Made by a program: the position numbers and the translations under genes. Of a stretch of 64,000 nucleotides of DNA, positions 48,825 through 57,265 are shown piece after piece (the first letter of the stretch is position 1; every line of letters begins with the position of its first letter). The stretch is from Candidatus Nitrosopumilus sp. (lineage in GTDB: Archaea > Thermoproteota > Nitrososphaeria > Nitrososphaerales > Nitrosopumilaceae): the NCBI GenBank assembly GCA_014384555.1, contig JACNFR010000050.1, positions 1 to 64,000 of the forward strand, read 5' to 3'. A model generated the notes under the pieces. That model made no database searches. It was given only the letters and a program-made list of their open reading frames with translations, and had not been told where the DNA came from.

Positions 48825-50639
48825 ATGTCAACTAATCCAGAACGTGCTGTATCATATGTTCTAAACAAATCAGTTACAAACTATATGGACAAAGACGTAT
48901 TGATTCTCAGTCTAAACACACAGACAAGGGAAGCAGCTAGAATGTTACGTCACTATGAAACAGATGACATTATTGTTACAGATGAAAAAAATTTTCCAGT
49001 CGGAATTGTTACAGATGAAGACATTTTAAGTAAAGTTAGTGACGTTACAGTTTACGCCGAAGCTACAACATTGAAAGATATCATGAGTACACCGCTTATC
49101 ACAATTAATGAAAAATCTACACTCCAAGATGCACTGCATAAAATGAGAGACAACAACATTAGAAAACTTCCAGTTTTATCAAAAAAGAATCAAGTAATGG
49201 GTATGATTTTTCAAACAGTCATTGCAAATGTTATCAGAGATGCAACAGCTACTGCTCCACGTCTTCTTAGTCCTCCAGTAAAAGCAATCTTAGGAAATTT
49301 GGGCTTTGTATTACAATTTGCAGGCGTATTACTTCTTGTACCTGCAATTGTGGCTACAATGTTAGAAGATACAACCACAGCTACTGGAATTTACCTGACA
49401 ACAGTACTTTTGCTAGTAACAGGCTTTTTTTTGAATTCATATGGTGAAAAATCTAGTTTAAATCTTCAACAAGCGTCAGTTCTAGTCTTTTCGAGCCTAT
49501 TTTTACTGACTCTTTTTGGAACTGTTCCGTATCTGTATGTGTTACCAAGCGATGAAACTGATGTAGAAGTATTTAGTAATGCATTCTTTTCAAGTGCTGC
49601 AGGATTTACCACCGGTGGAATATCATTGTTTGAGGAGCCAGAAAAACTCTCTCAGAGTTTCACTTTCTTTAGAAGTTATACCCAACTTGTAGGAGGAATG
49701 AGTTTCATTTATTTGGTAATTACAGCGTTTTATCCAGAATCAAAATTACAATCAATGCGCGGTTTCATATCAGGCAGAACACTTCATATGAAAGAACTAT
49801 TCTTAACAATCACAGTTATCTTTTCCATATACATTGTAATTGTTGCATCTTTACTACATCTATTTCACGGCGGAAACATTATAGATAATTTCTCATTAGC
49901 TATGAGTACACTTGCAACAGGTGGATTCACACCCACATCGACAATTCTTGAAGAATTAGTTTGGCAAGAACATATCATCTTAATGGGCGCAATGATTCTA
50001 GGCGCATTACCATTTACATTCCACTATGCATTTGTAAGAAAAAAATTCCTTTCACCAAAACTTGGAAAAGAAGTGTTAACTTATTTTGCAATATTAGGAA
50101 GTGCAATAATTTTGTTTATTGGAATAAGCGGACTAGATCCATTACAAAGTGCATTTTATTCAGTTTCAGCTAGCACTACTGCAGGACTTCAAATTGATAG
50201 TCTTGCAGGATTAAATGGAGGAGCACACACTATTCTGATAATTTTAATGTTCATAGGAGGATGTGGATTTTCAACAGCAGGAGGTTTGAAAATATTCAGA
50301 CTGTTTCATCTTAAAGATGTTAGAGCATTACTTAGTAAAGTAAAACGTGCAGAACTATCACCACAGGCAAAAAAAGAAGTCATATCAACCCTAATCATTC
50401 TAGCCTTGTTTCCCACAATCTCAGCAATCGCAGGATTGCATCTAGCAGAAATCGAAGAAGTGCCATTTCAAGATGCATTTTTTGAGGCTGCGGGAGTAAT
50501 TACCACAGGAGGTCTTTCAGCAGGAGTAATTGATTTTGATACAGATCCTGCAACAAAAATTGTATTAGGATTTTTGATGATTTTTGGCAGATTGGAAATT
50601 ATTGCAATTATCTACATTTTTGTTCCTAAACTCAGCTAA
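48825..50639 (+). CDS. CBS domain-TrkH fusion, potassium uptake protein
   Basis: 604 residues: a tandem CBS pair at about 20-145 (VLILSLNTQTREAARML, GIVTDEDILSKVSD, LPVLSKKNQVMGMIF), then a TrkH/KtrB channel at about 160-604. The four filter-like repeats are visible (GFTTGGISLF, ATGGFTPTS, STTAGLQIDS, ITTGGLSAGV). The CBS pair probably senses adenine nucleotides, doing the job normally done by a separate TrkA/KtrA subunit. No trkA gene is nearby. Confidence 0.88.
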   Translation: MSTNPERAVSYVLNKSVTNYMDKDVLILSLNTQTREAARMLRHYETDDIIVTDEKNFPVGIVTDEDILSKVSDVTVYAEATTLKDIMSTPLITINEKSTLQDALHKMRDNNIRKLPVLSKKNQVMGMIFQTVIANVIRDATATAPRLLSPPVKAILGNLGFVLQFAGVLLLVPAIVATMLEDTTTATGIYLTTVLLLVTGFFLNSYGEKSSLNLQQASVLVFSSLFLLTLFGTVPYLYVLPSDETDVEVFSNAFFSSAAGFTTGGISLFEEPEKLSQSFTFFRSYTQLVGGMSFIYLVITAFYPESKLQSMRGFISGRTLHMKELFLTITVIFSIYIVIVASLLHLFHGGNIIDNFSLAMSTLATGGFTPTSTILEELVWQEHIILMGAMILGALPFTFHYAFVRKKFLSPKLGKEVLTYFAILGSAIILFIGISGLDPLQSAFYSVSASTTAGLQIDSLAGLNGGAHTILIILMFIGGCGFSTAGGLKIFRLFHLKDVRALLSKVKRAELSPQAKKEVISTLIILALFPTISAIAGLHLAEIEEVPFQDAFFEAAGVITTGGLSAGVIDFDTDPATKIVLGFLMIFGRLEIIAIIYIFVPKLS

Positions 50640-50675
50640 GATAGAATTTAATTTCATAGAAATAAAATCAAAATT

Positions 50676-51503
50676 ATGACTGTAGATAATAAAAGTACAG
50701 GTAAAGGGAAAAAACTAATTATTTTTGGATTTGTAACTATTGCAATTCTATTTTGGATGTATAATAGATATCAAGATCCTGAATTATTTACGCCAAGTGC
50801 AATTGATTCAATTCAAAGAATTGCATTTGGATTTTACATCGTACTGGCAGTGGCTTTTGGAGGTATTGCTTTTGGAATGTATAGATACCATAAAGAAAAA
50901 GTAGCAATCAAAGGAAAAGATCTTTCAACAATAATAGCTCTAACCACATGGAATTCTAAATCCCGAAAAATCTTTGTTGCGGTTTTTATCGGATATGGAA
51001 TATTCTTCTCATTGGTTTCAGGAACATTGGTGTACCAACCAGAAGTGAGTTTTTCTTATCATTATGGAGCAGAAATTCCATCAGGATTTATTGCACCATG
51101 TTGTGATGGACCAGGATACATGCCAAAGATAATCATTTACTTAACTGACCATATAGGATTACAAATCATTCCAATAAATTTAGTCCTACAAGTAATTGTA
51201 TCGTATCTAGTTGGATTAAATGCTGCAATTGCAGTAAGTGCATATTCAATTTCAAAAAAAGGACGAGGAGCAAGTTCAATAGGAGCTGCTGCAGGTCTAT
51301 TCATCGCATGTCCAACTTGTGCAGGGACCTTTTTATCAATATTCATTGGAACCGCAAGCGGAATTGCATTATCTATTGCATTAACACAATTACAAACAGT
51401 GTTTATTGCAATATCAATTCCAATATTACTTGTAACACCATACATTATGGCAAAAAAATTAAGAAATGCCGATGGAAGTTGTAAAATAGATAATACTAGA
51501 TGA
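50676..51503 (+). CDS. Polytopic membrane protein with two cysteine motifs (275 aa)
   Basis: It has about five to six hydrophobic helices. Two Cys clusters stand out: IAPCCDGPGYMPK in an extracytoplasmic-looking loop and FIACPTCAGTFLSIFIG in a later helix. The family is not recognised. The pairs could bind copper or form a redox pair. It follows the Trk-like gene by 36 nt. Confidence 0.6.
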   Translation: MTVDNKSTGKGKKLIIFGFVTIAILFWMYNRYQDPELFTPSAIDSIQRIAFGFYIVLAVAFGGIAFGMYRYHKEKVAIKGKDLSTIIALTTWNSKSRKIFVAVFIGYGIFFSLVSGTLVYQPEVSFSYHYGAEIPSGFIAPCCDGPGYMPKIIIYLTDHIGLQIIPINLVLQVIVSYLVGLNAAIAVSAYSISKKGRGASSIGAAAGLFIACPTCAGTFLSIFIGTASGIALSIALTQLQTVFIAISIPILLVTPYIMAKKLRNADGSCKIDNTR

Positions 51504-51747
51504 ATTTTTTTACTTCAGGATTTTTATGATTTCCAATATCATAGCCATCACGTCTAAGAAATTTTAGAGTCAATTTGTAAATAATCTCATCATGATCAAC
51601 CTTCTCCAATATTTCACTCCACAATACTTTTCCATTATCTTCTATGCGTTTTCTAAAATCAGGATTCATAGATTCTGCCATATCTCTACACTGATCAAAG
51701 GTTTTTCCATTTTTATAAGCACGAACTCGACTATCGCAGCTATCCAT
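51496..51747 (-). CDS. Hypothetical helical protein (83 aa)
   Basis: MDSCDSRVRAYKNGKTFDQC, then RDMAESMNPDFRKRIEDNGKVLWSEILEKVDHDEIIYKLTLKFLRRDGYDIG. It has two cysteines near the N-terminus, is mostly helical, and has no membrane segment. It overlaps the convergent gene by 8 nt. Family unknown. Confidence 0.55.
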   Translation of the reverse strand: MDSCDSRVRAYKNGKTFDQCRDMAESMNPDFRKRIEDNGKVLWSEILEKVDHDEIIYKLTLKFLRRDGYDIGNHKNPEVKKFI

Positions 51748-51824
51748 GTTTAATTTTCGTCAAAATTGTAAATAAACCTAGTTTGTAGGCTTTCAAACAA
51801 ATACTAGCATTGAGATTCTAAAAC

Positions 51825-52058
51825 ATGGCAATCAAATCAACTGAAGAATACATTGATTTTTTCACCAATCTAAACATGGGAGAAAACGTTCCACTTTTGA
51901 GTTTTGTAAATAATGAAAGGATGGTACTCAAACAGAAATTAGAGTACAAAAATTTAGAAAAGGAGCCTATCCAGTTAGGAATTAAGATTTTAGAGGATTT
52001 AATTTTAGAAATTAACAAGGACGGAGAAAAAGCAGTACTAGAGAAATATCAAAAATAA
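51825..52058 (+). CDS. Hypothetical protein (77 aa)
   Basis: MAIKSTEEYIDFFTNLNMGE is followed by helical, charged sequence (NNERMVLKQKLEYKNLEKEPIQLGIKILEDLILEINKDG). It lies 15 nt upstream of a winged-helix gene and is probably in the same transcript. Family unknown. Confidence 0.55.
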   Translation: MAIKSTEEYIDFFTNLNMGENVPLLSFVNNERMVLKQKLEYKNLEKEPIQLGIKILEDLILEINKDGEKAVLEKYQK

Positions 52059-52073
52059 ATTTAGGAGAAAATA

Positions 52074-52640
52074 ATGGACAAAAATTCAGAGATTATTAAA
52101 ACAGAGATTATCAGAATACTAAACGAAAATGGAAAGACCAGAGGTACAGAACTTGCCAAAAGGGTAATTGAAAAAGTAGGTAATGAGAAAATAGTCTATA
52201 GAGAAATCAGTGCACTTGTAGAAGCAGGAGAAATTGACAAAAAAGTACACAGTAGATCCCATATTGAATATGAGTTGATCAACCTTTCTGAATCAGTCAG
52301 CACGCAACTCAAAAATTTGCATAAAGAAATAGAAATGATTTATGAAGAAATTGTAAGTTTTGAAATTAGAATAAAAGAAGAAAAATATTCATTTCATGAA
52401 AGGCTAAGATCAATCATTCATCAAATCAATATTGTACAGGCAACGGATGGAATAATGAAACTATTATCATATTATCCAGCTTTTAGAAAGGACCAAATGT
52501 ACTCACAAATTACCCGAAAAATTAATGATTGTTGGGAAACAATCATGAGCAGCATAATGCATCAACAAGAAGGAGATTTTCTTAACGAAGTTCTTGCAAA
52601 TTTAAGAATATCACAAACGGATTCAAAGAACGTCAACTAG
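52074..52640 (+). CDS. Winged-helix DNA-binding protein with coiled coil (188 aa)
   Basis: Residues 1-70 form a helix-turn-helix (IIKTEIIRILNENGKTRGTELAKRVIEKV, YREISALVEAGEIDKKVHSRSHIEYEL). A coiled coil follows at 75-110, then a helical C-terminal part. It is probably a transcription regulator of its own operon. An AGGAG Shine-Dalgarno precedes the ATG. Confidence 0.65.
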   Translation: MDKNSEIIKTEIIRILNENGKTRGTELAKRVIEKVGNEKIVYREISALVEAGEIDKKVHSRSHIEYELINLSESVSTQLKNLHKEIEMIYEEIVSFEIRIKEEKYSFHERLRSIIHQINIVQATDGIMKLLSYYPAFRKDQMYSQITRKINDCWETIMSSIMHQQEGDFLNEVLANLRISQTDSKNVN

Positions 52641-52909
52641 AAATTTTTTAATTTTTCAACAATTACTTTAAGGATTTCTTCATCATCAAGTAAAATTAAT
52701 GGGAAATTATTTTCTTCACTTGCCTTACGAAATTCAGTATCTTTTGTGACTATAATCATGTCATTTTCACGAGCATAGTTGATAATAGAGTAATCTGAAG
52801 CAAGTTTTTTTCCTTCTAGTTGCAATTTTCGTACACTATAAGCATCAAATCCCAATCCCTTTAGTTTCTCATCCATTCCATCTAAATTTTCATCAACTAG
52901 AATTTTCAT
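52637..52909 (-). CDS. DUF5615-type PIN-like protein
   Basis: This 90-residue PIN-like-fold protein reads KILVDENLDGMDEKLKGLGFDAYSV, then the acidic pair in ARENDMIIVTKDTEFRKASE. Such proteins often are toxins or nucleases next to a small antitoxin. No obvious antitoxin partner overlaps it here, as the adjacent winged-helix gene is convergent. Confidence 0.75.
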   Translation of the reverse strand: MKILVDENLDGMDEKLKGLGFDAYSVRKLQLEGKKLASDYSIINYARENDMIIVTKDTEFRKASEENNFPLILLDDEEILKVIVEKLKNF

Positions 52910-52971
52910 ATCAATTAATTATTTAATTTCAATATTAGTGTAAAACATTTTCATACCAAACAAGATGAAAT

Positions 52972-53373
52972 TTAAAATCCGTGAAATTCAGACCACTGAT
53001 TGCCAAGTTTGTCAATTATCTTCCAACCAAGTCTATCAATGTTAACACCGGGTTCTGCAATTACCAAAACGACATGTTTCCCAAGAGGAAAGCTCATTAT
53101 CACAACTTTTTCTCTTCTAGAAGAAGAATACTTTACTCTACCCAAATTGGCATCAAATCCAGATCTATTTGCCACTCTATGAGCTAATTCCTGAAACATT
53201 TGTCGTCTTTCAGCATCACTTTCAAAAGGAACTAGTCCCGCCTTCATGTCACCTGCTACCAATTGACCAGAGCTATCAACGAGTCCACAAAATCTTATTT
53301 CAGGCTCTAACAAAATATTACTTATTTTACTTTTGATATCTTCAACTGGAAATTTTTCATCAGTCATGTACAA
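52972..53373 (-). CDS. DUF6659-like thaumarchaeal protein, copy A
   Basis: This 133-residue protein has a roadblock/profilin-like look: RFCGLVDSSGQLVAGDMKAG, then a helix with DAERRQMFQELAHRVANRSGFDANLGRVKYSSSRREKVVIMSFPLGKHVVLVIAEP. The protein at 54558 shares this plan (RFAAIIDAKGNI, FDRSLGKVRYVHVEREKV). I think it belongs to DUF6659. Function unknown. Confidence 0.6.
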   Translation of the reverse strand: MYMTDEKFPVEDIKSKISNILLEPEIRFCGLVDSSGQLVAGDMKAGLVPFESDAERRQMFQELAHRVANRSGFDANLGRVKYSSSRREKVVIMSFPLGKHVVLVIAEPGVNIDRLGWKIIDKLGNQWSEFHGF

Positions 53374-53474
53374 GTAAATATAATTTCATTATATTTAATC
53401 AAATTCACTTAAAATGTACATCTATGATATCAAAATGCATAACAGTCCATATAGGGGATTTTTACAGATGCAAC

Positions 53475-53714
53475 ATGATACAAGGCGCACCAAAATATGT
53501 AATGATTGCATTTTTTGCATTAGGTGTTTTGTTTGTAGGATTTTCATTGTGGGCATTATTCCTTACGGACATTCCACAAGAACAATTTCTAGAAGATCCT
53601 AGATTTGAAGAAGAGTATGTGAAATATTACGAGTGGACTATTCTATTTGGTACGGCATTAATCGGAATTGGTTGGATTATTGCATTTTTAGGTCGTAAAA
53701 TGACACGAAGATAA
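53475..53714 (+). CDS. Two-helix membrane protein (79 aa)
   Basis: From ATG 53475 it reads MIQGAPKYVMIAFFALGVLF, helix 1, an acidic loop (EDPRFEEEYVKYYEW) and helix 2 (ILFGTALIGIGWIIAFL) with a basic tail. The frame opens upstream to 53424 but the preceding residues look non-membrane and non-coding. Confidence 0.6.
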   Translation: MIQGAPKYVMIAFFALGVLFVGFSLWALFLTDIPQEQFLEDPRFEEEYVKYYEWTILFGTALIGIGWIIAFLGRKMTRR

Positions 53715-53757
53715 AAAAACCACCAAGTACTTATTTTCAATTAAATCATAATTAGTA

Positions 53758-53991
53758 TTGGATGTAAAAGATGAGGATACATCAGAAGAATCTAAAAAAA
53801 ATCATATTTCATATTACAGATCACTCAATAAAGTAATCTCAGAAATTAAAGAAGAAAAAGAACAGGAAGGAGAACCCGCAATTAAAAATCACCTAGATAA
53901 AAGAATTGAAGCCATGGAGAAAGACAAAGAAAGAATAAGAGACATGTTTCCAAATATCAAAGAAGAGGAATGGAATGGCAACACCAACTGA
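53758..53991 (+). CDS. Small charged helical protein (77 aa), TTG start
   Basis: It is very rich in Glu and Lys, forming one or two coiled helices, and ends IRDMFPNIKEEEWN, similar to the end of the 67-residue protein at 47772. It overlaps the next ORF by 17 nt. Start TTG. Confidence 0.5.
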   Translation: MDVKDEDTSEESKKNHISYYRSLNKVISEIKEEKEQEGEPAIKNHLDKRIEAMEKDKERIRDMFPNIKEEEWNGNTN

Positions 53992-54181
53992 GAAAAATCA
54001 CAACAAACATCTAGATTTACTTCACGATTACAAAATACACCTTGTAAAATACATAGAAATCTTAGAAAGAATGGATAAACAATCAGAATTTGCAAAAGAA
54101 TGGAATTTGACGACGATAAAAGAAAGAAAACAAGAAATACAAGTAATAGATAAAATCTTGAAAAATTTGATACGATTTTAA
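53975..54181 (+). CDS. Small helical protein (68 aa)
   Basis: It starts MATPTEKNHNKHLDLLHDYK and continues as helices with ILERMDKQSEFAKEWNLTTIKERKQEIQVIDKIL. Its start lies inside the end of the previous gene, so the two are translationally coupled. Family unknown. Confidence 0.5.
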   Translation: MATPTEKNHNKHLDLLHDYKIHLVKYIEILERMDKQSEFAKEWNLTTIKERKQEIQVIDKILKNLIRF

Positions 54182-54531
54182 TGGTGATTTTTTTGAGTCA
54201 AATCATAAAGAGCAACACAGAATTCATCAAGATGTTCAGAAGATATTCCATCAAACCAAGCAAGTTCTTTATCAATACTAAATCCTTGGAAATCGAATTT
54301 TGTATTTGATTTAACATACTCCATTTCATTTTCAACTAGTTTTTGAATATCATCTTGTTCAGGTTTTGATAATTCATAGTCACAGGTCATCAAATCGATC
54401 TGAACAAAATAATTTTTGTGTGATGGACTGGTTTTTGCTTTGATGAACGGTTTGTTTTGTTGCTGACACTCACGATAATGTTTATCGTATTCAAACATTT
54501 TTGAATCACCCAAGTATTTGTGAAATGTCAT
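54178..54531 (-). CDS. Hypothetical protein (117 aa)
   Basis: MTFHKYLGDSKMFEYDKHYR, then KNYFVQIDLMTCDYELSKPEQDDIQKLVENEMEYVKSNTKFDFQGFSIDKELAWFDG. Mixed alpha/beta, no known family, histidine pair at the end (KNHH). It shares four stop bases with the convergent gene. Confidence 0.55.
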   Translation of the reverse strand: MTFHKYLGDSKMFEYDKHYRECQQQNKPFIKAKTSPSHKNYFVQIDLMTCDYELSKPEQDDIQKLVENEMEYVKSNTKFDFQGFSIDKELAWFDGISSEHLDEFCVALYDLTQKNHH

Positions 54532-54557
54532 AGCGATAAATCTAAAATTTTAGACTA

Positions 54558-54935
54558 TTAAAGATCAGCAGTAATTTTTTTAATTTTGGTAATTAATCTG
54601 ATTTTGGTATTTATTGGCATTTCAGGCTCCATTGTAAAATATACAATATTTCTTTTAGTGTAAATTACCATCTGAGAAACTTTTTCTCTTTCAACATGAA
54701 CGTATCTCACTTTTCCAAGAGATCTATCAAATTCTTTTCTCATTGAACGTCTTTGAGCAACTTGTTTACAGAAATGCTCTTCTTCTTTTTGAGATTTAAG
54801 ATTAGTTTTTCCCATTTTCATAATGGCTTCTCGAATGTTACCTTTTGCATCTATAATAGCGGCAAATCTCATTTTAGTATCTAATTTGAGAATTTTTTGA
54901 ACTACATCAAGCAAATCGACTTTTTTTTCTGCCAT
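54558..54935 (-). CDS. DUF6659-like thaumarchaeal protein, copy B
   Basis: This 125-residue protein has the same plan as the protein at 52972: RFAAIIDAKGNIREAIMKMG, then QVAQRRSMRKEFDRSLGKVRYVHVEREKVSQMVIYTKRNIVYFTMEP. The two are on the same strand, 1.2 kb apart, with unrelated genes between. Function unknown. Confidence 0.6.
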   Translation of the reverse strand: MAEKKVDLLDVVQKILKLDTKMRFAAIIDAKGNIREAIMKMGKTNLKSQKEEEHFCKQVAQRRSMRKEFDRSLGKVRYVHVEREKVSQMVIYTKRNIVYFTMEPEMPINTKIRLITKIKKITADL

Positions 54936-55034
54936 AACTAGAAAAAATCTTTTACTAAATATAAGCTATCAAATGTTTCAAAAAAACAAATTTTTCAAGA
55001 CAGAATTAAATTTCATTATATACACATAGAAAAG

Positions 55035-55652
55035 ATGAGAGAGGCCATTTCAAATATTCTAGAAAAATTAGAAGAGCAATCCAGTCTTGAAAAAACAAGA
55101 AAAGTGGACATACCTCAACAGGACAGAATGCTTGCAATTACAAAAGAAACAGGCGAATTACTAAACATGATTTTACGCCTAAAAAATGCTAAAAATATGC
55201 TAGAAGTTGGTACATCTGCAGGATATTCTACAATATGGTGTGCAGAGGCGATTTCAGAAAATTCAGGAAAAATAATAACAATTGAACAAAATCCAGATAA
55301 AATTAAAAGAGCAAACGATAATTTTCAAAAAGCCGAGATAGCAGACAATATAATCATAAAAGAAGGAGCGGCGATCAATATACTAAAAAAATTAAACATA
55401 AAAGTGAAAAATCAGAATTTTTTTGATTTTGTTTTAATTGATGCAGATAAAGAGAACATCATAGAGTATTTTGATTTGATTTTACCAATGGTTGCTATCG
55501 GAGGAGTAATTATTACGGACAATATGTTATATCCTGAAAAATATAGACAAGAGATGAAAAAACTCTCAAATCATATAAAAAAAAATCCAAAAGTTAGAAC
55601 AACAACATCACCAGTTGGCAATGGTGAAGAAATCACGATCAAAATAAAATAA
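55035..55652 (+). CDS. Class I SAM O-methyltransferase (COMT-like)
   Basis: This 205-residue protein has the O-MTase family 3 pattern: MLEVGTSAGYSTIWCAEAI (SAM motif I), KIITIEQNPDKIKRANDNF and FDFVLIDADKENIIEYF (metal/substrate Asp region), plus GGVIITDNMLYPEKY. Related to caffeoyl-CoA and catechol O-methyltransferases; substrate unknown. Its stop directly abuts the next gene. Confidence 0.82.
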   Translation: MREAISNILEKLEEQSSLEKTRKVDIPQQDRMLAITKETGELLNMILRLKNAKNMLEVGTSAGYSTIWCAEAISENSGKIITIEQNPDKIKRANDNFQKAEIADNIIIKEGAAINILKKLNIKVKNQNFFDFVLIDADKENIIEYFDLILPMVAIGGVIITDNMLYPEKYRQEMKKLSNHIKKNPKVRTTTSPVGNGEEITIKIK

Positions 55653-57107
55653 TTATTTCTTTTCACTAGTTTTCTTTTGTACAGGTTTTTTAGTTGTCTT
55701 TTTTATTGAAGATTTTTTTGCAATAGATTTTAGTTTTTTATCTTTCTCATCAATCTGTTTTTTTAATTTTTGTTGTTTTTCTTTTAATTTTTTGTTTTTG
55801 ATTTTAATTTGAGATTCTATTTTTTCTCGTTTCTTTTTTAAAGATTCGTATAATTTTTCTTCATTTTTTATTTGTTTAGTTAGTTGAGTTTGAGATTTTA
55901 ATTTTAATTTTTCATCTTCAGTCTTTTTTGCGATTAATTCTTTTTCTTTAGCAATGACATTAAGGAGATTAAGCCTATTTTGTTTTGTTTTTATCAAACC
56001 CTGTTCCTGTGTAGCAATTAATTTTTTTAGCTTTTCAGATTCAGCAAATTTTACTTTTTCTTCATTCACTTGAGAGACAATATCATCATAATCTTGCTTG
56101 GTCTTTTCTAATTCTAATTGTTTTGATTTGATGTCATGGGCAATTTGTGCCTGCTCTAAAAGTCTAGATTTTTGCTCTGATGCCATTTTACCCAATAATT
56201 CCTGCTCACGAATAACCTGTTTTTCAATTTTCTCTTGTTCTAGTTGGGCTTGTACAAGTTGTCTTTTTTGTGACAAAAGATCTCTTGAAATTTTAATTTT
56301 TTCAGAATCGATTTTCTTAATAATTAAAGCACGTTCTTTTTTGACTTTTTCAAGCTCTTCTTTTTGTACGATAATTTCATGGGATAATTTTGTCTGAGTT
56401 TCAATTTTAATTCGCTCTTCTTTAATTTGTGATTCCAGTGAAGATTTTTCTTTAGTAATTTTTTCCTCATATTCTTTTCTATGAGATATCAACTGAGACA
56501 AGTTAGAACGTTGTAGATCAATTTCATTGTTAATTTTTATCTGAGTTTCAATTTTCTTTTGCTCATCTGAAATATTTTTAGAAATTTTTTCTAATTCTTC
56601 AGGTTTATTCTCAGGAGACCATCCTTTTGGCATTGAACCTGAAATTTTTTCTATAACTTTTGGCTCTGGAGTTTTTTCTATAACTTTTGATAAAACATTT
56701 TCAGGAGTTATTTCAACAATAGTTTCTGCAGCAGTTTCAATAATAGATTCAGGATTAGATGAGTTTATTTTTGATTCAAGATAAATTGTATCAGAGTTGT
56801 ATAATGGCTTGTTATTTAATAGTGCATCATAGATAGATTGTAATCTACCAGAATCTCCGTTGCCAGAATCAATAAGATCCTTAACTTTGGGAAGTATGTT
56901 ATTTTCTTCTTTAGGCTCTTCTTCAACAGAAAATGTAGAATTTAATTTATTTTCAAGATAAATTGTATCAGAGTTGTATAATGGCTTGTTATTTTTCAAG
57001 AATTCCAGTATATGGTATAATCGTCCAACATCACCATTTCCAGTATTGATAAGCGAATCAACTTTTGCAATTGTTTGTGAAAGGGACAGATGTTTTAGTT
57101 CAGTCAT
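55653..57107 (-). CDS. Coiled-coil protein with duplicated N-terminal module (484 aa)
   Basis: Two copies of a 35-residue module occur at residues about 14-51 and 75-113 (both with G-N-G-D-x-G-R-L and NNKPLYNSDTIYLE). Residues about 180-465 form a long coiled coil of Glu/Lys/Gln heptads, and the tail is Lys-rich (KKTTKKPVQKK). It is probably a structural or scaffolding protein. The coiled coil could mislead homology searches; the module is the useful part. Confidence 0.7.
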   Translation of the reverse strand: MTELKHLSLSQTIAKVDSLINTGNGDVGRLYHILEFLKNNKPLYNSDTIYLENKLNSTFSVEEEPKEENNILPKVKDLIDSGNGDSGRLQSIYDALLNNKPLYNSDTIYLESKINSSNPESIIETAAETIVEITPENVLSKVIEKTPEPKVIEKISGSMPKGWSPENKPEELEKISKNISDEQKKIETQIKINNEIDLQRSNLSQLISHRKEYEEKITKEKSSLESQIKEERIKIETQTKLSHEIIVQKEELEKVKKERALIIKKIDSEKIKISRDLLSQKRQLVQAQLEQEKIEKQVIREQELLGKMASEQKSRLLEQAQIAHDIKSKQLELEKTKQDYDDIVSQVNEEKVKFAESEKLKKLIATQEQGLIKTKQNRLNLLNVIAKEKELIAKKTEDEKLKLKSQTQLTKQIKNEEKLYESLKKKREKIESQIKIKNKKLKEKQQKLKKQIDEKDKKLKSIAKKSSIKKTTKKPVQKKTSEKK

Positions 57108-57143
57108 TTCTCCTTCTGATTAATTTTTAATTGAATCTAGTAA

Positions 57144-57164
57144 AATAACTTTTTAAAAGTTATT
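57144..57164. promoter_or_regulatory. AT-rich palindrome AATAACTTTT-T-AAAAGTTATT
   Basis: This 21-nt palindrome lies upstream of the coiled-coil gene (start 57107). Its CTTTTTAAAAG centre resembles a TATA element and could serve the minus-strand gene or the small plus-strand ORF at 57185. Confidence 0.4.
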
Positions 57165-57184
57165 CACTCAAAAATGAATTTTAG

Positions 57185-57265
57185 ATGATTAATGTAGAAA
57201 ATTATGATCGTGAAGCAATCATGCCTATTTTTGAGACGATTTCAGAGTTAGATCTTTATTTTTGA
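57185..57265 (+). CDS. Tentative micro-ORF (26 aa)
   Basis: It reads MINVENYDREAIMPIFETIS, then ELDLYF. It looks coding in composition and sits 25 nt after the CTTTTTAAAAG element, but it overlaps the end of the cupredoxin gene by 18 nt on the other strand and is very short. Confidence 0.25.
   Translation: MINVENYDREAIMPIFETISELDLYF

Noticed and set aside
52637-52909. Toxin-antitoxin pair with the 52074 winged-helix gene
   Set aside because: The PIN-like gene is convergent with, not downstream of, the DNA-binding gene, and no small antitoxin overlaps it.
56098-56397. 99-aa plus-strand ORF opposite the coiled-coil gene
   Set aside because: Ser/Cys/Phe-rich mirror of Glu/Lys/Gln heptads; no independent support.
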